A stretch of DNA of 64,000 nucleotides from Fibrobacter sp. UWB10 (GTDB lineage Bacteria > Fibrobacterota > Fibrobacteria > Fibrobacterales > Fibrobacteraceae), in assembly GCF_900182935.1 (NCBI RefSeq), contig NZ_FXUE01000001.1:1022137-1086136 (forward strand), in the 5' to 3' direction. Positions 26,044 through 35,543 of this stretch are shown in pieces (the stretch's first letter is position 1; each line of letters opens with the position of its first letter). Made by a program: the position numbers and the translations under genes. A model generated the notes under the pieces. It searched no databases. It saw nothing but the letters and a program-made list of their open reading frames with translations, and was not told where the DNA came from.

Positions 26044-27207
26044 TTACTTGTAGTTCACGTAAATAATGAATGCCGAAGAAATCACCGTCAAAAGCGATGC
26101 AAGGAACAACGTGAAATCCTTGAAGGATTCGTAGTGACTCTTAGGAACTTCGATATAATCCCCCGGCAAAATCTGGTCTTCGGTCACGCTCAAGTAAAGC
26201 GGTTCGGGCTTTTTGCCACGCCACACCTTAATCTGTCTCCACGTACCCGTAATGGTGTTGATACCCGCAGCAGCCGCGTAGTCCAAGGCATGCCACATCG
26301 GATCGTAAGGGTAACGGCCAATCATTGCGACGGCGCCACCCACATACACATACATTTCCTGCACCGAGAATTCAACCTCGGCATTAGGAGCGACCTTCGT
26401 CTGCTTCATTTCAGAAAGGGCAATCCAGCGCGGCGGCACGCCCGGTTCGCGAATGCACACCGTCTTGTAGCCAAAGTTATGCATGCGAGCGCCACCAGCA
26501 AGGTCAAAGTAATCCTGCACAGTACGGCCTTCTTCGTAAGCCACACTCGTTCTGTATCCCGGGAAAATCAATGCAATATTGTCGCCCATCTCAACAAAGG
26601 GAACATAAATCTTGTCACCCTGTTCGAGCATGATATCGTCATCGAACATACCCTGCGAAGACATGGCCGTATAGTTCACATGCAACGTATCCTTGCCGCG
26701 AATCACCATCACATCTTCGGTATTGGCATTCGGAAGAATTCCACCGATCAAGCGGATAAAATAACTCAAACGGGTTTGCGCATCGACCATGTGCTGGCCA
26801 ACCTGCATCACGGCACCCAAGGCATTCACCTTGAACTTTTTCAATGCGACAAGTTGGACAAAACAATATTCACGCTTGTAGCGCTTAGACACAAGGTCCA
26901 AAATCATTTCACGTGCTTCGGCAAGCGTATGACCACCCACTGTAACGGCACCGCATTCCTCGATAGCAATCATTCCATCAGGAGACACCTGCACCGACAA
27001 GTAGTTTTCTTCAAGCATCAAGTCCAAAAAATCACCAGGACCCAGCACATAGCTAGAATCAACCGCAGATTCGGCAGTTGCCGGCTGCAAGGCAATATTG
27101 CTACGCGAAACAATACCGGTATTCTGCGAAAATAACGATGCCTTAACCGCATCATCAGCAAAAAGGGTAACGCAAAGTAAAGCTATGAATAGTATAAAGT
27201 TACGCAT
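26044..27207 (-). CDS. Polysaccharide export protein (Wza-like, SLBB domains)
   Basis: 387 residues. Signal peptide MRNFILFIALLCVTLFA without lipobox cysteine, then the polysaccharide export domain opening SSYVLGPGDFLDLML with SPDGMIAIEECGAVTVGGHTLAEA, followed by two SLBB-like domains (about 145-250 and 265-345) and a C-terminal hydrophobic helix. It should form the outer-membrane passage for the polymer. First gene of the wza-wzz-wzy transcript, with a TTGAAT-18-TATTTT promoter only 8 bases before the ATG. Confidence 0.9.
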   Translation of the reverse strand: MRNFILFIALLCVTLFADDAVKASLFSQNTGIVSRSNIALQPATAESAVDSSYVLGPGDFLDLMLEENYLSVQVSPDGMIAIEECGAVTVGGHTLAEAREMILDLVSKRYKREYCFVQLVALKKFKVNALGAVMQVGQHMVDAQTRLSYFIRLIGGILPNANTEDVMVIRGKDTLHVNYTAMSSQGMFDDDIMLEQGDKIYVPFVEMGDNIALIFPGYRTSVAYEEGRTVQDYFDLAGGARMHNFGYKTVCIREPGVPPRWIALSEMKQTKVAPNAEVEFSVQEMYVYVGGAVAMIGRYPYDPMWHALDYAAAAGINTITGTWRQIKVWRGKKPEPLYLSVTEDQILPGDYIEVPKSHYESFKDFTLFLASLLTVISSAFIIYVNYK

Positions 27208-27215
27208 GTTTCTAT

Positions 27216-27245
27216 AAAATACAAAAATAACGACAGAAGATTCAA
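27216..27245 (-). promoter_or_regulatory. Promoter of the polysaccharide export operon
   Basis: Minus-strand TTGAAT (plus 27240..27245), 18-base spacer, TATTTT (plus 27216..27221), then 8 bases to the ATG at 27207. Transcription should start at or next to the initiation codon. Confidence 0.55.
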
Positions 27246-27300
27246 ATTGTGAGCTAATTGTAGCTTGGATTTTTTATCTAAGCCGCCAATGCCCAACTAC

Positions 27301-27334
27301 AAAAAAACAGGGCCCGATTCTCATCGGAACCCTG
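27301..27334 (-). terminator. Terminator of the ribosomal protein operon
   Basis: Stem CAGGGCCCGAT (27308..27318) with ATCGGAACCCTG (27323..27334), one bulge and a TCTC loop; seven T follow in the minus direction (plus 27301..27307). It lies 26 bases beyond the rplQ stop. Confidence 0.9.
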
Positions 27335-27359
27335 CTTTAATCTTTTGCACAAAGATCAA

Positions 27360-27824
27360 TTATGCCTTGCTTTCGCCTTCGACCATGCTCACAGCTTCGG
27401 ACTTGGCAGGTTCGCTAGCCTTCTTGGCCTTCACGACGATTTCGTCTTCGACGAGACCGACAAGAGCCATTTCGGAAGCGTCACCAGCGCGGTTCGGGCC
27501 GAGCTTGATGATGCGGGTATAGCCGCCGTTACGGCCAGCATAGCGCGGACCGATCGTTGCGAACAGGTCCTGCACAGCCTTCGGGCTCATCACGAAGCGA
27601 GAAGCTTCACGACGTGCAGAAAGGTCACCCTTCTTTGCATAAGTGATCATGCGATCCACGCAGCTGCGGACGAGCTTAGCCTTGTGGAGAGTAGTGCGCA
27701 CGTAGCGGTTGCTCTGCTCGGCTTCCATGCCCTTCTCAAGAATAGAAGTGGTAAGAGCGCGGAGGATGGCACGCTTGTGCTGAGCGTTAACGCCCAATTT
27801 CTTGTTTTTTACACCGTGTCTCAT
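27360..27824 (-). CDS. rplQ: 50S ribosomal protein L17, with C-terminal extension
   Basis: 154 residues. The L17 core (MRHGVKNKKLGVNAQHKRAI ... NGGYTRIIKLGPNRAGDASEMA) ends near residue 128; a tail of about 25 Ala/Lys/Glu-rich residues follows (KAKKASEPAKSEAVSM). It lines the exit-tunnel side of the large subunit. Last gene of the long operon, two bases after rpoA, followed by a strong terminator. Confidence 0.97.
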   Translation of the reverse strand: MRHGVKNKKLGVNAQHKRAILRALTTSILEKGMEAEQSNRYVRTTLHKAKLVRSCVDRMITYAKKGDLSARREASRFVMSPKAVQDLFATIGPRYAGRNGGYTRIIKLGPNRAGDASEMALVGLVEDEIVVKAKKASEPAKSEAVSMVEGESKA

Positions 27825-27826
27825 GT

Positions 27827-28801
27827 TTAATCCTTCAAGTAGTCATCGACGTCCATGCCAAAAGAGAGGCCCATGGAGGTCAATACCTCGTTAAGTTCCA
27901 CCAAGGACTTCCGACCGAAGTTCTTGTATTTAAGCATATCGTTTTCCTTGTTGCGCACAAGTTCGCCAACGGTATGGATGTTAGCCATACGGAGGCAGTT
28001 GCTGGAGCGAACGGAGAGTTCCAGATCGTCCACGCGGGTGCGCAGGAGCTGGGCGATACGCTGACGTTCTTCATCCATTTCAAGTTCTTCGGGGCTTTCG
28101 AGATCGCCTTCGAAGTTGATGAAGATTTCCAAGTGGTCCATGAGGAGCTTTGCAGCGTATGCAAGAGCGTCTTCCGGATCAATGGAACCGTCAGTCGTGA
28201 TTTCCAGTTCCAGACGGTTGTAGTCCGTCTTCTGGCCAACGCGGGTATCGCTGATGTGCATCGCGACTTTCTGCACCGGGTTGAAGTTGGCGTCCATGGC
28301 GATCACGCCAATCGGAGCGTCCTTGTCCTTCAATTCGTCGGCAGTGACGTAGCCGCGACCGCTGGAAATCTTCACTTCCAGGGAGAGCGATGCGTTACCG
28401 TTCAAAGTAGCGATATGGACGTCCGGAGTCAAGATGGCGACATTCGGATTGTCCATGAAGTCCTTGGCCGTGACTTCGCCTTCGCCGGACATGTCCAAGC
28501 GGAGCGTTTCGTCGTGGTCAGACAGGAGCTTCACGCGGATGCTCTTGAGATTCAGGATAATGTCAGTGACATCTTCCTTCACACCCGGAATCGTCGAAAA
28601 TTCCTTATCGACGCCTTCAATTTTCACGGAGACAATAGCCGCACCCTGCAGAGAGGAAAGGAGCGAGCGACGGAGGGCGTTACCGAGGGTAATACCCCAG
28701 CCACGTTCCAAAGCCTCTACGACAAACTTGGCGTAGCGACCATCTTCGCCGGTTTCCACTTTCTGGAAGCTGCGCGGCATCTGAAGTGATTTCCACATCA
28801 T
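27827..28801 (-). CDS. rpoA: DNA-directed RNA polymerase subunit alpha
   Basis: 324 residues. N-terminal assembly domain with GWGITLGNALRRSLLSS and GVKEDVTDIILNLK, and C-terminal domain with NCLRMANIHTVGELV and KNFGRKSLVEL, which contacts UP elements and activators. AGAGGT lies 7 bases before the ATG at 28801; a second ATG follows directly. It comes straight after rpsK; the rpsD gene that normally sits between is absent here. Confidence 0.98.
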   Translation of the reverse strand: MMWKSLQMPRSFQKVETGEDGRYAKFVVEALERGWGITLGNALRRSLLSSLQGAAIVSVKIEGVDKEFSTIPGVKEDVTDIILNLKSIRVKLLSDHDETLRLDMSGEGEVTAKDFMDNPNVAILTPDVHIATLNGNASLSLEVKISSGRGYVTADELKDKDAPIGVIAMDANFNPVQKVAMHISDTRVGQKTDYNRLELEITTDGSIDPEDALAYAAKLLMDHLEIFINFEGDLESPEELEMDEERQRIAQLLRTRVDDLELSVRSSNCLRMANIHTVGELVRNKENDMLKYKNFGRKSLVELNEVLTSMGLSFGMDVDDYLKD

Positions 28802-28819
28802 TGGCGATACCTCTTTTAA

Positions 28820-29260
28820 TTAGACTCTTCTCTTCTTTTTAGGACGGCAACCATTGTGCGGAACGCCCGTCACGTCTCGAATAGAGAGAACTTCGAGGCC
28901 CGCATTCTTGATAGCACGGACAGCGGATTCACGACCGCCACCTGCGCCCTTGACGCGGACATCTACCTTGCGCATACCGAGGTCGAAAGCCTTGTGGGCA
29001 GCGACTTCAGCGGCGAGCTGGGCAGCAAACGGAGTGCTCTTGCGAGAGCCCTTGAAACCGGAGTTACCCGGAGAGCCCCAAGCGACCACGTTGCCGCGAG
29101 CATCGGTGATAGAAACGATTGTATTGTTGAAGGAAGCGAACACGCAGGCGATGCCCTGGATGTCAATACGCTTCTTGCCCTTCTTGACCTTTTCTTCTGT
29201 AGCAGCAGCGACCGGAGCTTCGGCAGCGGCAGCAGTTTCCTTAATTTCTTCTTCAGCCAC
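28820..29260 (-). CDS. rpsK: 30S ribosomal protein S11, with N-terminal extension
   Basis: 146 residues. The first ~30 residues are an Ala/Glu/Lys-rich extension ([18 protein letters not shown]) absent from E. coli S11; the core begins near [20 protein letters not shown] and ends [15 protein letters not shown]. It sits on the platform of the small subunit. 11 bases after rpsM. Confidence 0.97.
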   Translation of the reverse strand: MAEEEIKETAAAAEAPVAAATEEKVKKGKKRIDIQGIACVFASFNNTIVSITDARGNVVAWGSPGNSGFKGSRKSTPFAAQLAAEVAAHKAFDLGMRKVDVRVKGAGGGRESAVRAIKNAGLEVLSIRDVTGVPHNGCRPKKKRRV

Positions 29261-29271
29261 GATGAATCTCC

Positions 29272-29640
29272 TTACTTCTTCTTGTTAGCCACAGTCTTCT
29301 TGGGGCCCTTACGAGTGCGGGCATTGGTACGGGAGCGCTGACCGCGAACAGGGAGACCCTTGCGGTGGCGGATGCCGCGATAGCAGCCAATATCCTGCAG
29401 ACGCTTAATGTTCAAGGTGATTTCTGCGCGGAGCTGACCTTCCACAGAGTATTCGTCTTCGAGGAGATGACGAATCTTACCTTGTTCTTCTTCAGTCAGG
29501 TCGTCACACTTCTTGTTCTTGTCGATGCCCAGCTGAGCACAGACCTTATTAGCGGTGAACAGACCGACACCATAGATTGCCGTCAGACCGTATTCAACAG
29601 TCTTGTTTTTCGGTAAATCGACACCAGCGATACGTGCCAT
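29272..29640 (-). CDS. rpsM: 30S ribosomal protein S13
   Basis: 122 residues. Starts [19 protein letters not shown] and ends with [18 protein letters not shown], both diagnostic. Located in the small-subunit head, touching the P-site tRNA. GGAGAT precedes the ATG; rpmJ lies 9 bases upstream, rpsK 11 bases downstream. Confidence 0.98.
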   Translation of the reverse strand: MARIAGVDLPKNKTVEYGLTAIYGVGLFTANKVCAQLGIDKNKKCDDLTEEEQGKIRHLLEDEYSVEGQLRAEITLNIKRLQDIGCYRGIRHRKGLPVRGQRSRTNARTRKGPKKTVANKKK

Positions 29641-29649
29641 ACGATCTCC

Positions 29650-29766
29650 TTATCCCTGCTTCTGCTTGTGACGGGGGTTCTTCGAACAGATGATGCGCAA
29701 TACACCCTTACGGCGGATGATCTTGCAGTTTTCACATCTGGGTTTGATGGAGGCTTTGATTTTCAT
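29650..29766 (-). CDS. rpmJ: 50S ribosomal protein L36, zinc-ribbon type
   Basis: 38 residues read from the minus strand: [20 protein letters not shown], then a basic middle and [12 protein letters not shown]. The C-x-x-C and C-x4-H ligands of the zinc-binding form are present. Position between infA and rpsM is the standard one. AAGGT-type ribosome site upstream. Confidence 0.97.
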   Translation of the reverse strand: MKIKASIKPRCENCKIIRRKGVLRIICSKNPRHKQKQG

Positions 29767-29794
29767 AGGTTTGACCTTTCTTTGAAAATACCTA

Positions 29795-30013
29795 TTACTT
29801 GTAACGGTATGTGATTCGCCCACGATTAAGATCGTAGGGAGAAATCTCTACCAACACTTTGTCGTCCGGCAAAATTCTAATGAAATGCCGACGCATTTTT
29901 CCAGAAACATGAGCGAGAATCTCGTGGCCATTTCCGAGTTGGACACGGAAGAAGGCGTTGGGAAGTGCTTCCAACACAACACCTTCTACTTGTATTCCTT
30001 CTTCTTTAGCCAC
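29795..30013 (-). CDS. infA: Translation initiation factor IF-1 (GTG start)
   Basis: 72 residues with the OB-fold pattern [18 protein letters not shown] and [19 protein letters not shown]. It blocks the ribosomal A site during initiation. It starts with GTG at 30013, whose first base is the last base of the secY stop TAG (TAGTG overlap), so IF-1 synthesis is coupled to SecY. adk and map, often between secY and infA, are missing. Confidence 0.97.
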   Translation of the reverse strand: MAKEEGIQVEGVVLEALPNAFFRVQLGNGHEILAHVSGKMRRHFIRILPDDKVLVEISPYDLNRGRITYRYK

Positions 30014-31374
30014 TAAGACGCCATCCTGCCGCGAATGCGGCCATGCTTGAGGAAACCTTCATAATTCTTGGTATGCAACTGGGCTTCGAGTTGACGGAGC
30101 GTATCCAGCGCCACACCGACCACGATAAGTACCGAGGTGCCCCCAATATAGAAACTCATATTGAGTGCGTCTTTGAGATGGAGCGGACCAACACTGATTA
30201 AAGCGAGGAAAAGCGATCCAGGCAAAGAAATTCTCGTGAGAACGTGGTCTATGTACTTTGCAGTTTCGTTACCCGGACGGATTCCCGGAATAAATCCACC
30301 ACTTCTCTTGAGGTTTTCGGCAATGTCGTTAGGGTTGTACTGGATTGCCGTGTAGAAGTAGGTGAAGAATATAATCAGGAGAGCGAAGATCACACTATAG
30401 GTAATGTGACCCGGGATGAACGCAGCCGCAAAGGACTGCATCGCAGAAACGTTCGGGAACCAGGAAGCGATCATGGCCGGAATGAACATGATGCAGCTTG
30501 CAAAGATCACGGGGATCACGCCAGCGGTATTCACCTTGAAAGGCAGATAGCTGGACTGGCCGCCCACGACCTTGGAACCTACAGTCCTGCGAGGACTTTG
30601 GAGTGGAATGCGACGGTTCGCTTGCTCGACGAATACGATAAAGCCGATAATCAGGATCACGACAGCGAGAATAAAGATCTCGATGGCGAGAGGCTGGATA
30701 TCTTCCTTAAACATTTCAATTTCTGCAAGGGCAGCCCGCGGAAGGCCGCCGACGATACCGGCGAAGATGATAAGAGAAATACCGTTACCCACACCGTGCG
30801 AGGTAATCTGCTCGCCCAGGTACATCACGAAGATCGTACCGGCGGTGAAGGTCAGGGTAGCTAGTAAACGGAAACCGATGTTTCCGGCACCAGAGGAGAA
30901 GTCATCAGCCAAGACAGACACTCCGGCACCGGTAGCGGTTGTCACCTTAAGGGACGAAAGCCACACAGAAATGCCCCATCCCTGCAAGGCAGCGAGAGCT
31001 ACCGTAAAGTAACGGGTATATTGGTTCAGCCTGGCGCGCCCTTCCTGACCTTCCTTCTGAAGCATCTGGATAGCGGGAATCACGGAGCCCATCAACTGGA
31101 TGATAATGCTCGCGCTGATGTACGGCATGATACCCAGGGCAAAGATGGTCGCCTTAGCGAATGCACCGCCCGTAAAGGAGTCATACAGACCGAACAAATT
31201 ATTCGAGTTACGGAAGAACTCCGCCAGAACGGCAGAATTCACTCCGGGGATAGTGATGTGTGCGCCAAGGCGATAGATAATCAGAACACCAAGCGTAAAA
31301 AGAAGCTTTTTACGCAGGTCTTCAATCTTAAACGCATTAGCGAACGCATCAAGGGCTTTCTTGAGAGCTTCCAT
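30013..31374 (-). CDS. secY: Protein translocase subunit SecY
   Basis: 453 residues with ten membrane segments. Family signatures: [24 protein letters not shown] at the start, the plug region [26 protein letters not shown], and [13 protein letters not shown] in the cytoplasmic loop. It forms the protein-conducting channel with SecE and SecG. Its ATG overlaps the rplO stop by one base and its TAG overlaps infA by one base. Confidence 0.98.
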   Translation of the reverse strand: MEALKKALDAFANAFKIEDLRKKLLFTLGVLIIYRLGAHITIPGVNSAVLAEFFRNSNNLFGLYDSFTGGAFAKATIFALGIMPYISASIIIQLMGSVIPAIQMLQKEGQEGRARLNQYTRYFTVALAALQGWGISVWLSSLKVTTATGAGVSVLADDFSSGAGNIGFRLLATLTFTAGTIFVMYLGEQITSHGVGNGISLIIFAGIVGGLPRAALAEIEMFKEDIQPLAIEIFILAVVILIIGFIVFVEQANRRIPLQSPRRTVGSKVVGGQSSYLPFKVNTAGVIPVIFASCIMFIPAMIASWFPNVSAMQSFAAAFIPGHITYSVIFALLIIFFTYFYTAIQYNPNDIAENLKRSGGFIPGIRPGNETAKYIDHVLTRISLPGSLFLALISVGPLHLKDALNMSFYIGGTSVLIVVGVALDTLRQLEAQLHTKNYEGFLKHGRIRGRMAS

Positions 31375-31817
31375 TAGACGATCTCGACTTTGCCGCCAGC
31401 AGCTTCGATCATGGCCTTAGCCTTTTCGCTGATGGCGTTAACCTTTACATTGATTGCCTTGTCGATGGTACCAAAAGCGAGGACCTTGATAGGCAGTTCG
31501 ATGTTCTTGATGAAACCCTGGTCAAACATTGCCTGGGCGTCGAAGTCCGTCACGCTGCAAGAAGCGAGCTTCTTGAGGTTAACGATCTGCGTGTCCTTGG
31601 CGAAGTGAGACTTGAAGCCACGCTTCGGGATGCGACGGTGGATCGGCATCTGGCCGCCTTCGAAGGCGACGCGACCGGCCTGTGCACTCTTACGAGCGCC
31701 GGCACCCTTCTGGCCACGGCCAGCGGTGGTGCCCCAACCGGAACCCGGACCGCGACCAATGCGCTTGCGGCTCTTGCCCTTGGCAGCCTTGCCAGGATTG
31801 AGAGTATTGAGTTCCAT
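31374..31817 (-). CDS. rplO: 50S ribosomal protein L15
   Basis: 147 residues. MELNTLNPGKAAKGKSRKRIGRG start with Gly/Arg-rich N-terminus GSGWGTTAGRGQKGAGAR, and C-terminal AKAMIEAAGGKVEIV. Early-assembling large-subunit protein. Follows rpmD closely (one base between them) and overlaps secY by one base. Confidence 0.98.
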   Translation of the reverse strand: MELNTLNPGKAAKGKSRKRIGRGPGSGWGTTAGRGQKGAGARKSAQAGRVAFEGGQMPIHRRIPKRGFKSHFAKDTQIVNLKKLASCSVTDFDAQAMFDQGFIKNIELPIKVLAFGTIDKAINVKVNAISEKAKAMIEAAGGKVEIV

Positions 31818-31818
31818 C

Positions 31819-31998
31819 TTAGATCTCCTCGACCTTCACCATGTCAGCCACGGCATTGATCATGCCCTGGATGCTGGGGGTCAAAACGTGTTCAACAGAC
31901 TGTCCGATCTTGCGGAGGCCGAGAGCAGCCACGTTAGCGCGGTGCATCGGGAGACGGCGGACAGTACCCTTAATCAAAGTAATACGAACTTTCTTCAT
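31819..31998 (-). CDS. rpmD: 50S ribosomal protein L30
   Basis: 59 residues: MKKVRITLIKGTVRRLPMHR, ANVAALGLRKIGQSVEH and TPSIQGMINAVADMVKVEEI. The LGLRKIGQ segment and length are typical of bacterial L30. It lies between rpsE and rplO as usual; AGGAGTAA precedes the start. Confidence 0.97.
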   Translation of the reverse strand: MKKVRITLIKGTVRRLPMHRANVAALGLRKIGQSVEHVLTPSIQGMINAVADMVKVEEI

Positions 31999-32011
31999 CG
32001 TGTATTACTCC

Positions 32012-32506
32012 TTAGGCATTGGCACCGCGGAGAGCGGCGCAGTCCTGTTTGTTCTTCTGAGCCAAGAGACCTTCGAGGCAGGCGCTCACGACAGTGCTCG
32101 GGTTGGAAGAACCGTGAATCTTGGTGAGGATGTTGCGCACACCGGCCAGTTCGAGAACGGCACGGGCAGCGGCACCGGCGATAACACCAGTACCCGGGGC
32201 AGCCGGCATCAAGAGGATGCGGGTTGCGCCGCTCTTGACTTCGATGTCGTGGGGAATGGTGCCGTCGAGGAGCTGCACTTCAACGATGTTACGCTGGGCG
32301 GCTTCGGTACCCTTACGGATAGCTTCGGAAACTTCCTTAGCCTTACCGAGACCAACACCGACCTTGCCGTTCTTGTTGCCAACGACAACGAGAGCGGAGA
32401 AGGACATACGGCGACCGCCCTTGACGGTCTTAGCGCAACGGTTGATGTGTACAACCTTGTCTTCAAATTCAGAAACTTGAGCTTCGCGTTCCAAAGTGTA
32501 CCTCAC
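32012..32506 (-). CDS. rpsE: 30S ribosomal protein S5 (GTG start)
   Basis: 164 residues. Contains [23 protein letters not shown] and the C-terminal [19 protein letters not shown] motif. S5 helps translational fidelity and mRNA unwinding. The only plausible start is GTG at 32506, which overlaps the rplR stop TAG by one base, the same arrangement as secY/infA. Confidence 0.97.
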   Translation of the reverse strand: MRYTLEREAQVSEFEDKVVHINRCAKTVKGGRRMSFSALVVVGNKNGKVGVGLGKAKEVSEAIRKGTEAAQRNIVEVQLLDGTIPHDIEVKSGATRILLMPAAPGTGVIAGAAARAVLELAGVRNILTKIHGSSNPSTVVSACLEGLLAQKNKQDCAALRGANA

Positions 32507-32877
32507 TAGAATTTGAGTCCGCCTTCACGAGCTCCCTCAGCGAGAGCCTGAACGCGACCGTGATAGATGTAACCGCCGCGGTCAAAGACCACGGATTCAA
32601 TGCCCTTGGACTTAGCGACTTCAGCAATCTGGATACCGAGCTGCTTGCTCTGTTCCGACTTCGTCATTTCACCGAACTTTGCCTGGAATTCCTTAGCAGT
32701 GGTGGTGAGCTGAACGAGAGACTTGTTGTTTTCGTCGTCGATAATCTGGGCTACCATGTGGGACAAGGAACGGCGAACAGCCAAACGAGGGCATTCTGCA
32801 GTTCCGACAACAGACTTGCGTACGCGTTCGTGGCGTGCGATTCTGGACTGGATTCTTTTCTTAGCAATTGCAGTCAT
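32506..32877 (-). CDS. rplR: 50S ribosomal protein L18
   Basis: 123 residues. Conserved RLAVRRSLSHMVAQIIDD and the ending VVFDRGGYIYHGRVQALAEG of L18, which binds 5S rRNA in the central protuberance. Overlaps rpsE by one base; 9 bases after rplF. Confidence 0.97.
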   Translation of the reverse strand: MTAIAKKRIQSRIARHERVRKSVVGTAECPRLAVRRSLSHMVAQIIDDENNKSLVQLTTTAKEFQAKFGEMTKSEQSKQLGIQIAEVAKSKGIESVVFDRGGYIYHGRVQALAEGAREGGLKF

Positions 32878-32886
32878 AGTTTACCC

Positions 32887-33426
32887 TTATTTACCTGTCT
32901 TCTTACCTTGCTTACGACGGACAATTTCGCCTTCGTACTTGATGCCCTTGCCCTTATACGGTTCAGGCTTGCGGTACTTGCGGATTTCTGCCGCAGCTTG
33001 GCCGACCTTCTGCTTATCGATGCCCTTGATGGAGATCTTCAGCGGGTCAACAGCCTTGAGTTCAACGCCTTCCGGGGCCTTGAAGATAACCGGGTGAGAG
33101 AAGCCGAGAACCAAGTTGAGGTCCTTGCCCTTCTGTTCGACACGGTAACCAACGCCGACGATTTCGAGCGTCTTCTGGAAACCCTTGGTCACGCCTTCGA
33201 CCATGTTGGCAACGAGAGCGCGAGTGGTGCCGTGGATGGCACGGGTGAACTTCTGATCGTCAGGACGAGAGAAGGAAAGCTGGTTGCCTTCGAGCTTGAT
33301 TGCAATCAGTTCATGAACGTCAGTCTCGAGCTTGCCGAGAGGACCTTCAACCTTGATGTTCTGACCATTGACGGCGACTTTCACGCCGGCCGGGATATTG
33401 ATAATAGCTTTACCGATACGGGACAT
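32887..33426 (-). CDS. rplF: 50S ribosomal protein L6
   Basis: 179 residues from the ATG at 33426 (MSRIGKAIINIPAGVKV). An in-frame ATG nine bases earlier is rejected because AAAGG would abut it. Conserved C-terminal motif EPYKGKGIKYEGE-RRKQGKK. Sits near the factor-binding region of the large subunit. The ATG lies two bases after the rpsH stop. Confidence 0.97.
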   Translation of the reverse strand: MSRIGKAIINIPAGVKVAVNGQNIKVEGPLGKLETDVHELIAIKLEGNQLSFSRPDDQKFTRAIHGTTRALVANMVEGVTKGFQKTLEIVGVGYRVEQKGKDLNLVLGFSHPVIFKAPEGVELKAVDPLKISIKGIDKQKVGQAAAEIRKYRKPEPYKGKGIKYEGEIVRRKQGKKTGK

Positions 33427-33428
33427 CT

Positions 33429-33824
33429 TTACCATACCTTTGCGATGACTTCACCACCCACGTTTTCCTTGCGGGCTTCGTGGTCGGTCATCACGCCTTT
33501 AGATGTGGAGATGATAGCATAGCCAAGGCCATTGCGAACGCGCGGAAGCTTTGCGGCGTCAACGTAGTGACGGAGACCCGGCGAAGAAATGCGCTGGATG
33601 CCCTGGATAGCGGATTCGCCCTTCGTGTAACGGAGGAGGACCTTCAAAACGCCCTGCTTACCGTCTTCGACGACGACGAACTTTTTAATGAAACCTTTTT
33701 CCTGCAACACGCGAGCGATTTCACGCTTCAAGTTGCTGGCAGGAATGTCCACCACGGGGAGCTTTGCCGAAGCGGCATTGCGGATACGGGTGAGCATATC
33801 GGCGATAGGATCTGTCATTGCCAT
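33429..33824 (-). CDS. rpsH: 30S ribosomal protein S8
   Basis: 131 residues from ATG 33824 ([17 protein letters not shown]), with GGAGAG seven bases upstream; the longer open frame upstream overlaps rpsN and is not coding. C-terminal [20 protein letters not shown] is diagnostic. Central small-subunit organiser and, in E. coli, the translational regulator of the spc operon. Confidence 0.97.
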   Translation of the reverse strand: MAMTDPIADMLTRIRNAASAKLPVVDIPASNLKREIARVLQEKGFIKKFVVVEDGKQGVLKVLLRYTKGESAIQGIQRISSPGLRHYVDAAKLPRVRNGLGYAIISTSKGVMTDHEARKENVGGEVIAKVW

Positions 33825-33837
33825 GAGTATACTCTCC

Positions 33838-34023
33838 TTACCAAGACGACTTTGTGATACCGGGGATTTCGCCGGCGAGTGCCATTTCGCGGAAGCAAAT
33901 ACGGCAAAGGCCAAAGCGGCGCATAAAGGCGTGCGGCCTACCGCAACGCTTGCAGCGGTTGTACCCACGAACGGTATACTTCGGGGTGCGCTTGCATTTT
34001 TCAATCATTCTTGTGCTTGCCAT
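33838..34023 (-). CDS. rpsN: 30S ribosomal protein S14, zinc-binding type
   Basis: 61 residues, the short S14 form with two CxxC pairs ([10 protein letters not shown] and GLCRICFRE) binding zinc. Starts [16 protein letters not shown]. It sits in the head of the small subunit. Between rplE (9 bases) and rpsH. Confidence 0.98.
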   Translation of the reverse strand: MASTRMIEKCKRTPKYTVRGYNRCKRCGRPHAFMRRFGLCRICFREMALAGEIPGITKSSW

Positions 34024-34032
34024 GGTATTACC

Positions 34033-34572
34033 TTACTTCCTGAAGGGGAGTCCAAGTTCTTCGAGCAGGGCGCGGCCTTCTTCGTCCGTCTTTGCAGAGG
34101 TCACGAAGGAGATGTCCATACCGAAGGTACGAGAAATCTTGTCAATGTCGATTTCAACAAAGATCGTCTGTTCCTTGATGCCGAGGGTAAAGTTACCCAT
34201 GCCATCAAAGCCACGACGTGCGAGACCACGGAAGTCACGGACACGCGGGAGGTCGATGTTGATGAAACGGAAGAGGAAGTCCCACATGTTGTCGCCGTGC
34301 AGGGTGACCTTAGCACCGATGCCGATGCCTTCGCGCAGATGGAACTGAGCGATAGCCTTCTTGGCGTTGGTGACGACGGCCTTCTGACCGGTAATAGCGG
34401 TCAGGGTGTCAACGGCTTCATCCAGGATCTTGCGGTTAGAGGCGGCAGCGCCGACACCCATGTTGAGCACGATCTTCTGGAGGCGGGGAATTTCCATCAC
34501 GTTCTTGTAAGCAAACTTCTGCTGCAAGGCCGGAACTACTTTTTCGAGATAAAATTGCTTCATCTGGTTCAT
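34033..34572 (-). CDS. rplE: 50S ribosomal protein L5
   Basis: 179 residues. [13 protein letters not shown] near residue 28 and [20 protein letters not shown] near 115 are the family signatures. Binds 5S rRNA and contacts S13. GAGGT stands five bases before the ATG at 34572. Confidence 0.98.
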   Translation of the reverse strand: MNQMKQFYLEKVVPALQQKFAYKNVMEIPRLQKIVLNMGVGAAASNRKILDEAVDTLTAITGQKAVVTNAKKAIAQFHLREGIGIGAKVTLHGDNMWDFLFRFINIDLPRVRDFRGLARRGFDGMGNFTLGIKEQTIFVEIDIDKISRTFGMDISFVTSAKTDEEGRALLEELGLPFRK

Positions 34573-34581
34573 GTGTTACCT

Positions 34582-34881
34582 CTAGATAGCCTTGCCGGAC
34601 TTGACGCTCACGCGGGAAGCCTTCTTGCCGGCTTCGCGCACGATACGGGTACGGACAGGAGTGTTGCCTTCGAGGAGCATCACGTTGGAAATGTCGATCG
34701 GCAGTTCCTTTTCGATGATGCCACCAGTCTGATTGGTCTGAGACGGCTTTTCATGACGCTTGCGGACGTTCACGCCCGAAACGGTCACCTTACCGTCCTT
34801 GACACTAATCACGGTGCCGGTCTTGCCCTTGTTGGCACCGGAAATCACCTTGACGTTATCATTCTTCTTGATGTTTGCCAT
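34582..34881 (-). CDS. rplX: 50S ribosomal protein L24
   Basis: 99 residues: KOW motif [20 protein letters not shown] at the start, and [18 protein letters not shown]. Assembly initiator of the large subunit. Its ATG overlaps the rplN stop by one base. Confidence 0.97.
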   Translation of the reverse strand: MANIKKNDNVKVISGANKGKTGTVISVKDGKVTVSGVNVRKRHEKPSQTNQTGGIIEKELPIDISNVMLLEGNTPVRTRIVREAGKKASRVSVKSGKAI

Positions 34882-35249
34882 TAGAGAACCTCAGGTGCGA
34901 GGGAGATGATCTTCATGTATTTCTTGTCGCGGAGCTCACGAGCCACCGGTCCAAAAATACGGGTTCCACGAGGTTCGCCATCCTTGTTGATGAGAACCAC
35001 GGCGTTGTCCGAGAAACGGATGAACGTGCCATCCGGACGGGCAATTTCTTTGCGAGTGCGCACGACGACGGCGTCAGCTACGGAACCCTTCTTCACCTTG
35101 CTCTGGGGGATTGCGTCTTTGACGGCAACCTTGATGACATCACCGATGCTGGCATAGCGACGGTTGGTGCCACCCAAAACGCGGATGCAGGCGACTTCCT
35201 TGGCTCCACTGTTATCGGCCACGACGAGTCTGGTTTCTTCTTGAATCAT
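34881..35249 (-). CDS. rplN: 50S ribosomal protein L14
   Basis: 122 residues: [22 protein letters not shown] start, [14 protein letters not shown], and ending [19 protein letters not shown]. Forms an intersubunit bridge. One-base overlap with rplX. Confidence 0.98.
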   Translation of the reverse strand: MIQEETRLVVADNSGAKEVACIRVLGGTNRRYASIGDVIKVAVKDAIPQSKVKKGSVADAVVVRTRKEIARPDGTFIRFSDNAVVLINKDGEPRGTRIFGPVARELRDKKYMKIISLAPEVL

Positions 35250-35270
35250 ATTCGCCTTACTCCAAAACGA

Positions 35271-35525
35271 TTATTTCTTCTTAGCTACAACGCGAACGAG
35301 GCGCCAGCGCTTCGTCGCGGAGAGCGGACGAGTTTCCATGATTTCAACCAAGTCACCTTCACCGGCTTCGTTGTTTTCATCGTGAGCCTTGAGCTTCTTG
35401 GTGGTGGTCATGATCTTGTTGTACACCGGGTGACGCTTACGGTTTTCAACTACGACGGTGATGGTTTTGTCCATCTTGTCAGAGCTGACGACACCCTGTC
35501 TTACCTTACGAAGGTTTCTATCCAT
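35271..35525 (-). CDS. rpsQ: 30S ribosomal protein S17
   Basis: 84 residues with the OB-fold signature [17 protein letters not shown] and the typical ending [15 protein letters not shown]. Primary 16S rRNA binder. CAGGA ribosome site upstream; rpmC ends 18 bases before it. Confidence 0.97.
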   Translation of the reverse strand: MDRNLRKVRQGVVSSDKMDKTITVVVENRKRHPVYNKIMTTTKKLKAHDENNEAGEGDLVEIMETRPLSATKRWRLVRVVAKKK

Positions 35526-35543
35526 TTCCTGCTCCTGCCCGGC

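Noticed and set aside
33825..34004. N-terminal extension of the S8 frame
   Set aside because: It overlaps rpsN, which is certain; S8 begins at 33824 with a proper ribosome site.
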